A DNA stretch of 64,000 nt from Streptomyces platensis (GTDB lineage: Bacteria > Actinomycetota > Actinomycetes > Streptomycetales > Streptomycetaceae): assembly GCF_008704855.1 (NCBI RefSeq), contig NZ_CP023691.1, forward strand, positions 6,634,001 to 6,698,000. Reading direction: 5' to 3'. The notes below the pieces were generated by a model. That model had not been told where the DNA came from. It did not search any database and saw only the letters and a list, made by a program, of their open reading frames with translations. Positions 53,576 to 62,735 of this stretch are shown piece by piece (position 1 is the first letter of the stretch; each line of letters opens with the position of its first letter). Both the position numbers and the translations under genes were made by a program.

Positions 53576-53589
53576 TGACATCGTTGTCA
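53576..53589. promoter_or_regulatory. TGACA-N4-TGTCA operator candidate
   Basis: TGACA TCGT TGTCA, perfect arms, 21 nt upstream of the GH92 start. A related site (TGGCACCGTTGTCA, 12 of 14 identical) lies before xylF at 58939-58952. The pattern is typical of LacI- or ROK-type regulators. Confidence 0.5.
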
Positions 53590-53802
53590 GTTACATGGCG
53601 CCGAGATAAACAGAGATAAGTAAGGTGCGTGGGGACTTTGGTGTCAAGGGTGCCGCTGCGATCGGTGCGCCGGTCGTGCCGCCGGTCGTGCCGCCGGTCG
53701 GGCGGCGGGGGACGGCCGGGCGAATCCCCGCATACCGGGGAGGTCTCAACTAGGGAAAGACTGCCGTCCAACCCTGCATTCGATCTTGCCCCTGCGACCG
53801 GA

Positions 53803-53818
53803 AGTGGACTATACCTGT
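53803..53818. promoter_or_regulatory. DasR-like operator (dre) candidate upstream of ngcE
   Basis: AGTGGACTATACCTGT agrees at 12 of 16 positions with the DasR palindrome (AGTGGTCTAGACCACT from memory). It is ~180 nt before ngcE. It fits control of chito-oligosaccharide uptake by the GlcNAc regulator DasR. The remainder of gap 53556-54000 shows a run of CCGGTCGTG-type repeats near 53670 only. Confidence 0.45.
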
Positions 53819-54000
53819 CGGCGTCCGACCGGCCGTACGACGAAGGCCGTGGATCCGGGGGGAAGGCGGGAACGCATGACTGCCCCGCATTTCTCTAGCA
53901 CGCCCGGTGCACATCCCGTACAACTCAGCTTCATCTGACCCGCGGTGCCGGGGTGGCTCCGGTACACCGCCTGAGTCCTGAAGAAGGCGAGGACTTGAGC

Positions 54001-55440
54001 ATGGGATCCACCTCAGCATTCAACCGTCGTGATCTGGTCAAGCGAGCCGCGGCCCTGGGGATCGTCGCCGTACCGGCCATGGGAGTGCTGTCGGCGTGCG
54101 CCGGCGGCGGCAGCGACAGCGATAACAAGGTCGAAAAGGGCAAGAAGTCCGCCAAGAATCCGCTCGCGGTCAATGAGACGGCCGGCCTCGATGTCGTCAT
54201 CTTCGACGGCGGATTCGGTGACAAGTACGCCAAGGACGCGCAGAGCGAGTACCTCAAGGCCTTCCCGAAGGCCGATGGCAAGGTGAAGCTCTCGTCGACC
54301 CAGAAGATCCAGTCGACGCTTCAGCCGCGCTTCAACGGCGGAAATCCCCCAGACCTGGTCGACAACTCCGGTGCGGAACAAATGGACTTCGGCACGCTGG
54401 TCGCCAAGGACCAGCTGACCGACCTCTCGACGCTGCTGGACGCCCCGTCCGTCGATGACCCGAACAAGAAGGTGCGGGACACCCTGCGCCCCGGTGTCGT
54501 CGAAATGGGCCAGTTCGGCGGCAAGGAAACCTGGATCCTTTACTACGCGTACACGGTCTATGGCGTCTGGTACTCCAAGGGCAATCTGAAGAAGCTGGAC
54601 GCGGAGTACCCGGAAACCTGGGACGAGATGCTGGCCCTGTGCGCCAAGGCCAAGAAGAAGGGCGTCGCGGGCTGGACGTACCCGGGCAAGTACCCGTACT
54701 ACCTTCCCTTCAGCCTCTATCCGTTCATCGCCAAGATCGGTGGTGCGGAGGTTCTGCGGAAGATCGACAATCTGGAGCCGAACGCCTGGAAGGACCCGGC
54801 GGTCAAGGCGGCCTTCGACGCCTACTACGAGCTCTACAAGAAGGGCTATGTCCTCAAGGGCTCGCCCGGCCTGGACCACCTCCAGTCGCAGAAGGCGTGG
54901 GCCGAGGGTAAGGCGCTGTTCATCCCGAACGGTTCCTGGGTGGAGAACGAGTCGGCCAAGCAGATCGCGCAGAACCCGCAGTTCGATCTCGCGGTCGGCG
55001 CCCCGTCCAGCCTGTCGGACTCCGACAAGATGCCCTACGGCACCATCTGGGCCTCCGGCGGCGAGCCGTACATCGTGCCGAGGAAGGCGCGTAACGCCGA
55101 GGGCGGTATGGAACTGCTGCGCATCATGCTCAGCAAGAAGTCCGCGCAGAATTTCATCCGGCAGGTCTCCTCGCTCACCTCGCTCAACGGCGGCACCGAG
55201 GGGCTGAAGCTCCCGCCGGGCCTGGCATCGGCGCAGGTGGCGCTGGAGAAGGCCGGGCAGAACATCGTCAATCCGCGGTTGCAGGACTGGTATGTGGCGC
55301 TCCAGAAGGAGCGGATCGGCGTCGGTGCGCTGGGCGAGATGATGGCCGGCCGGCTGACTCCCGACGAGGCCATCAAGAAGATCCAGAAGTATGCGGACGA
55401 CACCCGCGACGATTCCAGCGTGAAGAAGTACAAGCGCTGA
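54001..55440 (+). CDS. ngcE: ABC sugar-binding lipoprotein, NgcE-like (GlcNAc/chitobiose)
   Basis: A 479-residue extracytoplasmic solute-binding protein of the carbohydrate uptake-1 type. The signal has an RRD twin-arginine-like motif (FNRRDLVKRAAALG) and lipobox LSAC. The mature protein has FNGGNPPDLVDNSG and ...AWAEGKALFIPNGSWVEN regions characteristic of family 1 binding proteins. Two permease genes follow, with no ATPase; MsiK-type shared ATPases serve such systems in Streptomyces. Position between aconitase and the ROK gene supports equivalence to ngcE. Substrate inferred as N-acetylglucosamine oligomers. Confidence 0.88.
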   Translation: MGSTSAFNRRDLVKRAAALGIVAVPAMGVLSACAGGGSDSDNKVEKGKKSAKNPLAVNETAGLDVVIFDGGFGDKYAKDAQSEYLKAFPKADGKVKLSSTQKIQSTLQPRFNGGNPPDLVDNSGAEQMDFGTLVAKDQLTDLSTLLDAPSVDDPNKKVRDTLRPGVVEMGQFGGKETWILYYAYTVYGVWYSKGNLKKLDAEYPETWDEMLALCAKAKKKGVAGWTYPGKYPYYLPFSLYPFIAKIGGAEVLRKIDNLEPNAWKDPAVKAAFDAYYELYKKGYVLKGSPGLDHLQSQKAWAEGKALFIPNGSWVENESAKQIAQNPQFDLAVGAPSSLSDSDKMPYGTIWASGGEPYIVPRKARNAEGGMELLRIMLSKKSAQNFIRQVSSLTSLNGGTEGLKLPPGLASAQVALEKAGQNIVNPRLQDWYVALQKERIGVGALGEMMAGRLTPDEAIKKIQKYADDTRDDSSVKKYKR

Positions 55441-55501
55441 CCGCGACGTTCGATGCGGTACCGGCGGCGGCCCGCGCAGGCAGAGAACGGGATCGGTAGT
55501 C

Positions 55502-56425
55502 ATGAAACACGGTAAGTACCGTTTCATCGCGGGATTCTTGGTCCTCCCGCTGGCGATTTACGCGATCTTCGTGATCTCGCCCTTTGTGCAGGCCATCTAC
55601 TACTCCTTGACGGACTGGACCGGACTGAGTCCGGACATGAAGATGGTCGGCTTCGACAACTATGCGCGGCTCTTCCAGGACGAGGTCTTCTGGTCCGCCG
55701 TGGGCAACAGCGTGACGTTGTTGCTGCTTCTGCCGGTGGTGACGCTCTCGCTCGGGCTCTTCTTCGCTTTCATGCTCAACGTCGGTGGCCGCCGCCGGAA
55801 GAAGGCGGTCATCGGCGGGGTGCGCGGCTCGGGCGCCTATAAGATCCTCTACTTCTTCCCGCAGGTGCTGTCGGTCCCGATCGTCGCGCTGCTGTTCCAG
55901 TTCGCCTACAACCCGGAGAGCGGCGCGCTCAACGCCTTCTTCGACGCGATCGGGCTCGACGGTGTGCAGCCGGACTGGCTGGGGGATCCGCAGATCGCGC
56001 TGTGGTGTGTGATGGCGGCGATGGTGTGGGCCAATGTCGGCTTCTATGTCGTGCTCTTCTCCGCCGGTATGAGCTCCATTCCGAAGGATTTCTACGAGGC
56101 CGCGCTGCTGGACGGTGCGAACCGCTTCAACACCTTCTTCCGGATCACCCTGCCGCTGCTGTGGGACACCGTTCAGACCGGCTGGATCTATATGGGCATT
56201 CTCGCCCTGGACGTATCGGCCTTCGCCTTCGTGCAGATCATGAGCGTCGGTCCGGGCGGCCCCGACTATTCGACCGAGGTCCTCCCGCTGTACGTGTACC
56301 AGAAGACCTTCCGGGACGGTCAGGCCGGATATGCGACCGCGATCGGGGTTTCCCTGCTGATCGTGACCCTCGTCTTCTCGGCCGTCGTCATGCGGCTGGG
56401 CCGGCGCGAGCGACTGGAGTTCTGA
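55502..56425 (+). CDS. ngcF: ABC sugar permease (NgcF-like, MalF type)
   Basis: A 307-residue inner permease with six hydrophobic segments and the EAA-loop EAALLDGANRFNTFFRITLP that contacts the ATPase. It follows ngcE by 61 nt and overlaps ngcG by one base (TGATG). It forms a heterodimeric channel with ngcG. Confidence 0.9.
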   Translation: MKHGKYRFIAGFLVLPLAIYAIFVISPFVQAIYYSLTDWTGLSPDMKMVGFDNYARLFQDEVFWSAVGNSVTLLLLLPVVTLSLGLFFAFMLNVGGRRRKKAVIGGVRGSGAYKILYFFPQVLSVPIVALLFQFAYNPESGALNAFFDAIGLDGVQPDWLGDPQIALWCVMAAMVWANVGFYVVLFSAGMSSIPKDFYEAALLDGANRFNTFFRITLPLLWDTVQTGWIYMGILALDVSAFAFVQIMSVGPGGPDYSTEVLPLYVYQKTFRDGQAGYATAIGVSLLIVTLVFSAVVMRLGRRERLEF

Positions 56426-57384
56426 TGAGTGCGCAGACCGACCCCGCGGACCTCCCGGGGGTGACGAAGGAGCACACACCGGCTCCGGACGCGGCGCGGC
56501 TGCCCGGCCCGCGCGGCGGCCAGGCGCACAAGGACGGCCACGGTGGCGGAAGCAGTGAGGGCAAGGTCCTCAATGTCTTCTCGCACGGAGTCCTGGTGAT
56601 CTGGGGCCTGTTGGTCACCATGCCGCTGCTGTGGGCGGTGGTGAGCTCCTTCAAGGACGACAGCGAGATCTTCGGCTCACCCTGGGGGCTGCCGTCGGTC
56701 CTGCACTTCGAGAACTGGTCGCGCGCCTGGGACAAGGCGAACATGGGCCAGTACTTCCTCAACTCGCTGATCGTCGTGGGCGGTTCGCTGATCGGCACGA
56801 TGCTGCTGGGTTCGATGGCGGCGTATGTCCTGGCCCGCTTCGACTTCCCCGGCAACCGCTTTCTGTACTTCCTGTTCGTGGGAGGGATGGGCTTCCCGGT
56901 CATCCTGGCGCTGGTCCCGCTGTTCTTCGTCATGAAGAACATGGCGCTGCTGGACACGTACCACGGGCTGATCCTGGTCTATATCGCCTACTCGCTGCCG
57001 TTCACGGTCTTCTTCCTCAGCGGGTTCTTCAGAACGCTGCCCACGTCGGTGGCCGAGGCGGCGCTCATCGACGGCGCCTCGCACACCCGCACCTTCTTCC
57101 AGGTGATGCTGCCGATGGCCAAGCCCGGCCTGATCAGCGTCGGCATCTTCAACTTCCTCGGCCAGTGGAATCAGTATCTGCTGCCGACGGTGCTCAACGT
57201 CGGTGAGCCGGACAAGAAGATGCTGACGCAGGGTCTGGTGGCCCTGGCGGTGAGTCAGGGCTACAAGGGGGACTGGTCCGGTCTGTTCGCCGGGCTGACG
57301 ATCGCGATGCTGCCGGTGCTCGCCGCGTACATCATCTTCCAGCGGCAGGTGGTGGCCGGTCTGACGGCCGGCGCACTGAAGTAG
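56425..57384 (+). CDS. ngcG: ABC sugar permease (NgcG-like, MalG type)
   Basis: A 319-residue permease with six hydrophobic segments, the EAA loop EAALIDGASHTRTFF, and a disordered hydrophilic N-tail (~45 residues). It overlaps the ngcF stop. No dedicated ATP-binding gene follows; a shared MsiK-like ATPase elsewhere is expected. Confidence 0.9.
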   Translation: MSAQTDPADLPGVTKEHTPAPDAARLPGPRGGQAHKDGHGGGSSEGKVLNVFSHGVLVIWGLLVTMPLLWAVVSSFKDDSEIFGSPWGLPSVLHFENWSRAWDKANMGQYFLNSLIVVGGSLIGTMLLGSMAAYVLARFDFPGNRFLYFLFVGGMGFPVILALVPLFFVMKNMALLDTYHGLILVYIAYSLPFTVFFLSGFFRTLPTSVAEAALIDGASHTRTFFQVMLPMAKPGLISVGIFNFLGQWNQYLLPTVLNVGEPDKKMLTQGLVALAVSQGYKGDWSGLFAGLTIAMLPVLAAYIIFQRQVVAGLTAGALK

Positions 57385-57654
57385 GGGGGGGCGGGCCGGG
57401 CGCCGCTTCAGAGGCAGGCGGTCCGGCGGTCCGGCGAAAGATTCGCGCCACCTTGGCGTGCCCTCCGGCACGCCTCCCGGGGCGGCTCCGCGGCGGCGGG
57501 GCCGCCTTCATGGGTGCCCGGATCAGCCGCTTTCCGATCATGCCGGGCTCAACGCCTTGACGAGACTTCCCGGCTGGCGTTCTGCTTAGAGTTCACATGT
57601 TGAATCGATGGCCGCCCCCCGAAGACGTGGGTGCGGTCGGCGGGCGGTCGTCGT

Positions 57655-57687
57655 GCCTCCCCAGCTGCCGCTGGGAGGCGCCCCCGG
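57655..57687. repeat. REP-like hairpin in the leader of the ROK gene
   Basis: GCCTCCCCAGC, loop TGCC, GCTGGGAGGC, then GCCCCCGG. It shares TGGGAGG-N2-CCCCC with the palindrome inside pnkp (17938-17973). It ends 25 nt before the ROK start, so it may affect translation. The rest of the gap 57385-57711 is GC-rich, with TTGACG at 57557 and TAGAGT at 57587 but not properly spaced. Confidence 0.55.
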
Positions 57688-57711
57688 CCCCAGACGGGAG
57701 TGGATGAGTCG

Positions 57712-58911
57712 ATGGAGACTCCAGGGTCGCAGTCCTCACTGCACCGGGCCAATCTGGAGCGGGTCGTACGCGCGGTGCGTATGGCGGGCTCACTCACGCA
57801 GGCGGAGATCGCCCGGAGCACGGGGCTGTCCGCGGCCACCGTTTCCAACATCGTTCGCGAGTTGAAGGACGGCGGGACCGTCGAGGTGACGCCGACCTCG
57901 GCGGGCGGGCGGCGGGCGCGCAGTGTCTCGCTCTCCGGCGATGCGGGCATCGTCGTAGGGGTCGATTTCGGGCATTCCCATCTGCGGGTGGCGGTCGGCA
58001 ACCTCGCCCACCAGGTGCTCGCCGAGGAGGCCGAGCCGATCGATGTGGACGCCTCCGCCGCCGAGGGCTTCGACCGGGCGGAACAGCTGGTCAACCGGCT
58101 GATCGCGGCCACCGGGATCGACGCCGGCAAGGTCGTCGGCGTCGGCCTCGGCGTGCCGGGGCCGATCGACGTCGAATCCGGGACGCTCGGCTCCACGGCG
58201 ATCCTGCCGGGCTGGACGGGCACGAACCCCGGACAGGAACTCTCCGGGCGCCTCGGGGTGCCCGTCCACGTCGACAACGACGCCAACCTCGGCGCCCTGG
58301 GCGAGCTGGTGTGGGGCGGCGGCCGCGGGGCCGCCGACCTGGCGTACATCAAGGTCGCCAGCGGTGTCGGCGCCGGGCTGGTGATCAGCGGGCAGATCTA
58401 CCGCGGGCCGGGCGGTACGGCGGGCGAGATCGGGCACATCACGCTGGACGAGGCCGGTCCGGTGTGCCGCTGCGGCAACCGCGGCTGCCTGGAGACCTTC
58501 ACCGCGGCCCGGTACGTCCTCCCGCTGCTTCAGCCGAGCCACGGGCCCGATCTGACCATGGCGCGGGTGGTCCAGCTGGCCCGCGACGGCGACCCGGGCT
58601 GCCGCCGGGTCATCGCGGACGTAGGGCGCTATATCGGCAGTGGTGTGGCGAATCTGTGCAATCTGCTCAATCCCAGCCGAGTGGTGCTCGGCGGGGATCT
58701 TGCCGAGGCCGGTGAGCTGGTGCTCGCGCCGATCCGTGAGTCGGTGTCGCGGTACGCGATCCCCAGCGCGGCACGGCAGTTGGGGATCGTCCCCGGCACG
58801 CTCGGCGGCCGCGCGGAGGTGCTCGGCGCGCTGGCGCTGGTGCTGAGCGAGATGGGCGATTCGACCCTGCTCGACGGGGTGCAGCCGGCGGACGCACCTG
58901 CCCTGGCGTGA
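57712..58911 (+). CDS. rok7B7: ROK-family transcriptional regulator (Rok7B7-like)
   Basis: A 399-residue ROK regulator. An N-terminal winged helix (RAVRMAGSLTQAEIARSTGL, then SAATVSNIVREL) precedes the ROK/sugar-kinase fold with the zinc motif CRCGNRGCLE. It sits between ngcEFG-like and xylFGH-like operons. In S. coelicolor the equivalent gene, as I remember, controls xylose transport, carbon catabolite control and antibiotic production. ATG 57712 gives the family length; upstream in-frame codons cross the REP-like hairpin. Confidence 0.9.
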   Translation: METPGSQSSLHRANLERVVRAVRMAGSLTQAEIARSTGLSAATVSNIVRELKDGGTVEVTPTSAGGRRARSVSLSGDAGIVVGVDFGHSHLRVAVGNLAHQVLAEEAEPIDVDASAAEGFDRAEQLVNRLIAATGIDAGKVVGVGLGVPGPIDVESGTLGSTAILPGWTGTNPGQELSGRLGVPVHVDNDANLGALGELVWGGGRGAADLAYIKVASGVGAGLVISGQIYRGPGGTAGEIGHITLDEAGPVCRCGNRGCLETFTAARYVLPLLQPSHGPDLTMARVVQLARDGDPGCRRVIADVGRYIGSGVANLCNLLNPSRVVLGGDLAEAGELVLAPIRESVSRYAIPSAARQLGIVPGTLGGRAEVLGALALVLSEMGDSTLLDGVQPADAPALA

Positions 58912-58938
58912 GCGCGCTGAGTTCACGCAGCTAACGCA

Positions 58939-58977
58939 TGGCACCGTTGTCATCTCGTTAAGGATTTACTCCTTGAC
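58939..58977. promoter_or_regulatory. Two adjacent dyads in the xylF promoter region
   Basis: First, TGGCA CCGT TGTCA (58939-58952), related to the GH92 dyad. Second, GTTAAGGA TTTAC TCCTTGAC (58957-58977; 7 of 8 arm bases), overlapping a -35-like TTGACG (58973-58978). Both lie 74-112 nt before xylF and are candidate sites for the adjacent ROK regulator. Confidence 0.5.
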
Positions 58978-59050
58978 GGTCGGCTGGCGGCCGAGTTGAC
59001 TTCCAGCCACCTCGGCCGCAACGACGCGGCCTCGTCAGGGAGGCACCCCC

Positions 59051-60145
59051 ATGAATGTTTGGACGCGTCGCGTCGTCATAGGCACTGCCGCCGTCTCGAT
59101 GGCGCTCTCCGTGGCCGCCTGCGGCAAGGCCGGTGACGGCGCCAAGTCGGGCGGCGGCGACAACAAGACCATCGGTCTGCTGCTTCCGGAGAACAAGACC
59201 ACCCGCTACGAGACCTTCGACCGCCCGCTCATGGAGTCGAAGATCCACGCGCTGTGCAGCGACTGCAAGGTGCAGTACAACAACGCCTCGCAGGACACCG
59301 AGAACCAGAAGAAGCAGTTCGACGCGCTGATCACCCAGGGCGTGAAGGTGATCATCCTGGACCCCGTCGACTACAAGGCGACCAAGTCCTGGGTGAACCA
59401 GGCCGCCAAGAAGGGCGTGAAGGTCGTCGCCTACGACCGGCTGGCCGAGGGCAACATCTCCGCCTACGTGTCCTACGACAACGAGAAGATCGGCCGCCTC
59501 CAGGGCCAGGCGCTGGTCAAGGCGCTCGGCGACAAGGCCAAGGACAGCAATGTCGTCATGATCAACGGTTCGCCGACCGACCCGAACATGCCGTTCTTCA
59601 AGAAGGGCGCCCACAGCGTCCTCGACAAGCAGGTCAAGAAGGTCGCGTACGAGCAGGACATCCCCGACTGGTCGCCTGACGAGGCCAACAAGAAGATGAG
59701 CGCCGCCCTTGACTCGCTCGGCAAGGACGGCTTCCAGGGCGTCTACTCCGGCAACGACGGCATGGCCGGCGGCATCATCACCGCGCTCAAGCAGAAGGGC
59801 GTGGACGTCCCGGTCGGCGGCCAGGACGCCGAGCTCGCGGGTCTCCAGCGGATCCTCAAGGGTGACCAGGCCTTCACCATTTACAAGCAGATCAAGCCGC
59901 AGGCCGACTCCACGGCCGAGATCGCCGTCAAGCTGCTCAAGGGCGAGAAGATCGACTCCCTGACGGACACCAAGGTCGACAGCCTCAGCGGCGAGGTCAA
60001 GGACATCCCGGCCAAGCTGTACGACGCGCAGATCGTGACCAAGGACAACATCGCGTCCACGATCCTCAAGGACAAGGTCTACAAGGCGAGCCAGATCTGC
60101 ACCGGCGACGCCAAGAAGGCCTGCGAGACGGCCGGCATCAAGTAA
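59051..60145 (+). CDS. xylF: Xylose-type ABC binding lipoprotein
   Basis: A 364-residue periplasmic-binding-protein fold lipoprotein (lipobox VAAC at residue ~24). IGLLLPENKTTRYETFDRPL begins the first lobe and VQYNNASQDTENQKKQFDAL is typical of XylF. It delivers a pentose (probably xylose) to XylGH. ATG 59051 follows GGGAGG. A GC-rich repeat region separates it from xylG. Confidence 0.92.
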   Translation: MNVWTRRVVIGTAAVSMALSVAACGKAGDGAKSGGGDNKTIGLLLPENKTTRYETFDRPLMESKIHALCSDCKVQYNNASQDTENQKKQFDALITQGVKVIILDPVDYKATKSWVNQAAKKGVKVVAYDRLAEGNISAYVSYDNEKIGRLQGQALVKALGDKAKDSNVVMINGSPTDPNMPFFKKGAHSVLDKQVKKVAYEQDIPDWSPDEANKKMSAALDSLGKDGFQGVYSGNDGMAGGIITALKQKGVDVPVGGQDAELAGLQRILKGDQAFTIYKQIKPQADSTAEIAVKLLKGEKIDSLTDTKVDSLSGEVKDIPAKLYDAQIVTKDNIASTILKDKVYKASQICTGDAKKACETAGIK

Positions 60146-60509
60146 AAGGCCCCGGGCCCCGGCCCCGGGCCGTCCGGCGCCGACTCCCCGGCCCCGGTCC
60201 CACGGCCCTCGGCCCCGGCCCCGGGCCCCACGGCCCCAGGCTCCCGGTCAGACGGGGCCGCGCGGCACCGCCCGCGGCCCCGGACCGGCCGTATCCCCAC
60301 CGGTCCGCACTCCGACCGGTCCCTACCCCGACCGGCCCGCACCCCACCGGTCCGTACCCCGACCGGCCCGCGAGACCGGCCCCTACCCCTACCGGCCCGT
60401 ACCCGCGCCGCCCCGCCCCGGGCGCGGACGCCGGACCGTCCCCCGTAAGCCCCCCGCTCCACGCACCACCATCCCCGCCGTTGTGACGGCGGCGAAGGAG
60501 ATGATTCAC
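60146..60509. repeat. GC-rich gap with ~8 tandem 15-16-bp repeats between xylF and xylG
   Basis: Right after xylF comes a GGCCCCGGGCC-rich stretch able to fold. From about 60283 to 60407 a degenerate unit (G)ACCGGYCCGYACCCC is repeated about eight times. No gene is present. The structure may stabilise the xylF message or lower downstream xylGH expression. Confidence 0.75.
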
Positions 60510-61301
60510 GTGTCCGCTACGCCTGTGCTGGCGTTGCGCGGAATCTCCAAGCGGTTCGGCGCCGTCCAGGCACTCACGGACGTCACCCTGGAGATCCACC
60601 CCGGTGAGGTGGTCGCCCTCGTCGGCGACAACGGCGCCGGCAAGTCCACCCTCGTCAAGACCATCTCGGGCGTTCACCCGGTCGACGACGGCGCCATCGA
60701 ATGGCAGGGCGCGACGGTCCGCATCAACAAGCCGCACGACGCCCAGGAACTCGGCGTCGCCACCGTCTACCAGGACCTCGCGCTCTGCGACAACCTCGAT
60801 GTCGTCGCCAACCTCTTCCTCGGCAACGAGACCCGCACCGTCGGCGTCCTCGACGAGATCGCCATGGAGAAGCGGGCCAAGGAGCTGCTGGACACCCTGT
60901 CCATCCGGATCCCCAGCGTCCGGATCCCGGTCGCGGCGCTCTCCGGTGGTCAGCGGCAGGTCGTCGCCATCGCCCGGGCACTGATCGGCGACCCGAAGGT
61001 CGTCATCCTGGACGAGCCCACCGCCGCGCTCGGTGTCGAGCAGACCGCGCAGGTCCTCGACCTCGTCGAGCGGCTGCGGGAGCGCGGTCTGGGCGTGATC
61101 CTCATCAGCCACAACATGGCCGATGTGCAGGCCGTCGCGGACCGGGTCGCGGTGCTGCGGCTGGGCCGCAACAACGGTGTCTTCGACGTCGAGGGCACCT
61201 CCCACGAAGAGATCATCGCCGCCATCACCGGCGCCTCGGACAACGCCGTGACCCGCCGCAAGGCGCGCACGGACCAGGTGAAGAAGGAGGTCGGGGCATG
61301 A
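60510..61301 (+). CDS. xylG: Xylose-type ABC ATP-binding protein (single domain)
   Basis: A 263-residue ABC ATPase: Walker A GDNGAGKST, Q-loop YQDLALCDN, signature LSGGQRQ, Walker B VVILDEPTAA and switch His in ISHNM. It has one nucleotide-binding domain, unlike the ~500-residue two-domain MglA type. GTG 60510 is 9 nt from GGAGA and preferred over GTG 60483. The stop overlaps xylH. Confidence 0.9.
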   Translation: MSATPVLALRGISKRFGAVQALTDVTLEIHPGEVVALVGDNGAGKSTLVKTISGVHPVDDGAIEWQGATVRINKPHDAQELGVATVYQDLALCDNLDVVANLFLGNETRTVGVLDEIAMEKRAKELLDTLSIRIPSVRIPVAALSGGQRQVVAIARALIGDPKVVILDEPTAALGVEQTAQVLDLVERLRERGLGVILISHNMADVQAVADRVAVLRLGRNNGVFDVEGTSHEEIIAAITGASDNAVTRRKARTDQVKKEVGA

Positions 61302-62680
61302 GTGACCTGACCAAGGAGCCGGCGGCGACCGAGCCCGGGGCGGCGGAGGACGCGGAGACCACGGAGGCCCCCGCCACGGACGCCCCGGCTGCGGACACCC
61401 CGGAGACGGACGCCCCGGCCGCGGACACCCCGGCCGCGGACGCCGTCCAGGCGGCCGCCGTCGACCCCCGGCTGCTCGTCCGCGAGCAGGGCTTCGCCGG
61501 CTACCTCAACGACTTCAAGCGCCGGGTGCGCGGCGGTGAGCTGGGCTCGCTGCCGGTCATCATCGGCCTGTTCGTCATCGCGGTCGTCTTCCAGCTGAAG
61601 AACAGCAGCTTCCTGTCCGCGGACAGCCTCGCCAACATCGGCGTCTACACCTCGGGCCTCGGCATCATGGCCGTCGGCATCGTCTTCGTGCTGCTGCTCG
61701 GCGAGATCGACCTGTCCGTCGGCTCGGTGGCGGGCGTCGGCGCGGCCGTGTGGGCCGTACTCAGCGTCACCAACGGCGTCAATGACTGGGTCGCGGTGCT
61801 GATCGCCATCGCGACCGGTGTGGCGATCGGCGCCCTGCACGGGTTCTTTTTCGCCAAGATCGGAGTGCCGGCCTTCGTCGTCACCCTGGCCGGTTTCCTC
61901 GGCTGGAGCGGTCTCCAGATCTGGATGATGGGCAAGGAAGGTTCCATCAACACGCCGAGCGGCAGTGTCGTGGAGAACCTCACCGGCTACTACTTCGAGG
62001 ACAAGGGCGCCGCCTACGGTCTCGCCCTGGTCGCGGTGCTCGCCTACGCCGGATCGCTGCTGCTGGACAGCAAGCGCCGCCGGGCCGCCGCGCTGCCGTC
62101 CCGGCCGCTCAGCGAGATCCTGCTGCGCACCGGCGTGGTCGCGGTGCTCGCCTTCGTCGTCGCCTATGTCCTGAACGAGCCGGCCGGCGCCCGCGGTCTG
62201 CCGCTGGCCCTGGTGCTGTTCCTCGCGGTCCTGGTCATCGCCGACTTCGTGGTGCGCCGTACCACCTATGGACGGCAGATCTTCGCGGTCGGCGGCAACG
62301 CCGAGGCGGCCCGCCGCGCCGGTATCAATGTCAACAAGATCCGGATCAGCGTCTTCGCGGTGTCCGGCATGCTGGCGGCCTTCGGCGGACTGTTCATCGC
62401 CAGCCTCTCCGGTGGCGCCACCAAGAACCTGGGCTCCGGCAACACCCTGATGAACGTCATCGCGGCGGCCGTCATCGGCGGCACCAGCCTCTTCGGCGGC
62501 CGCGGCAAGATCTGGTCCGCGCTGCTGGGCATGCTGGTCATCCAGTCGATCCAGCAGGGCCTGAACCTGCTCGGCATGGCCAGTGAGATCCAGTACATGA
62601 TCACCGGCGCGGTGCTGCTCGCCGCCGTGGTGATCGACTCGGTCTCCCGCCGGACGCAGAAAACGGCCGGACGTACCTGA
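61298..62680 (+). CDS. xylH: Xylose-type ABC permease
   Basis: A 460-residue permease of the BPD_transp_2 type with about ten or more hydrophobic segments and the family motif GEIDLSVGSVAGVGA. An acidic Ala/Pro/Thr-rich N-tail (~50 residues) carries repeated APAADTP units. ATG overlaps the xylG stop. A perfect 12-bp-stem terminator follows. Confidence 0.92.
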   Translation: MSDLTKEPAATEPGAAEDAETTEAPATDAPAADTPETDAPAADTPAADAVQAAAVDPRLLVREQGFAGYLNDFKRRVRGGELGSLPVIIGLFVIAVVFQLKNSSFLSADSLANIGVYTSGLGIMAVGIVFVLLLGEIDLSVGSVAGVGAAVWAVLSVTNGVNDWVAVLIAIATGVAIGALHGFFFAKIGVPAFVVTLAGFLGWSGLQIWMMGKEGSINTPSGSVVENLTGYYFEDKGAAYGLALVAVLAYAGSLLLDSKRRRAAALPSRPLSEILLRTGVVAVLAFVVAYVLNEPAGARGLPLALVLFLAVLVIADFVVRRTTYGRQIFAVGGNAEAARRAGINVNKIRISVFAVSGMLAAFGGLFIASLSGGATKNLGSGNTLMNVIAAAVIGGTSLFGGRGKIWSALLGMLVIQSIQQGLNLLGMASEIQYMITGAVLLAAVVIDSVSRRTQKTAGRT

Positions 62681-62704
62681 CCGCGGTCCCCGTCCGACGG
62701 CACC

Positions 62705-62735
62705 GGCCCCCACCGGGCATCATCCGGTGGGGGCC
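62705..62735 (+). terminator. Terminator after xylFGH
   Basis: GGCCCCCACCGG, loop GCATCAT, CCGGTGGGGGCC: perfect 12-bp stem 25 nt after the xylH stop. Confidence 0.9.

Noticed and set aside
50505..53609. 1034-residue plus-strand open frame over the mannosidase
   Set aside because: Antisense shadow of GH92, with no motifs and atypical composition.
57587..57604. GTTCACATGTTGAA as a ROK autoregulatory site
   Set aside because: Only TTCA/TGAA arms match and the nearby -35/-10 candidates are 24 bp apart; too weak to report as a site.
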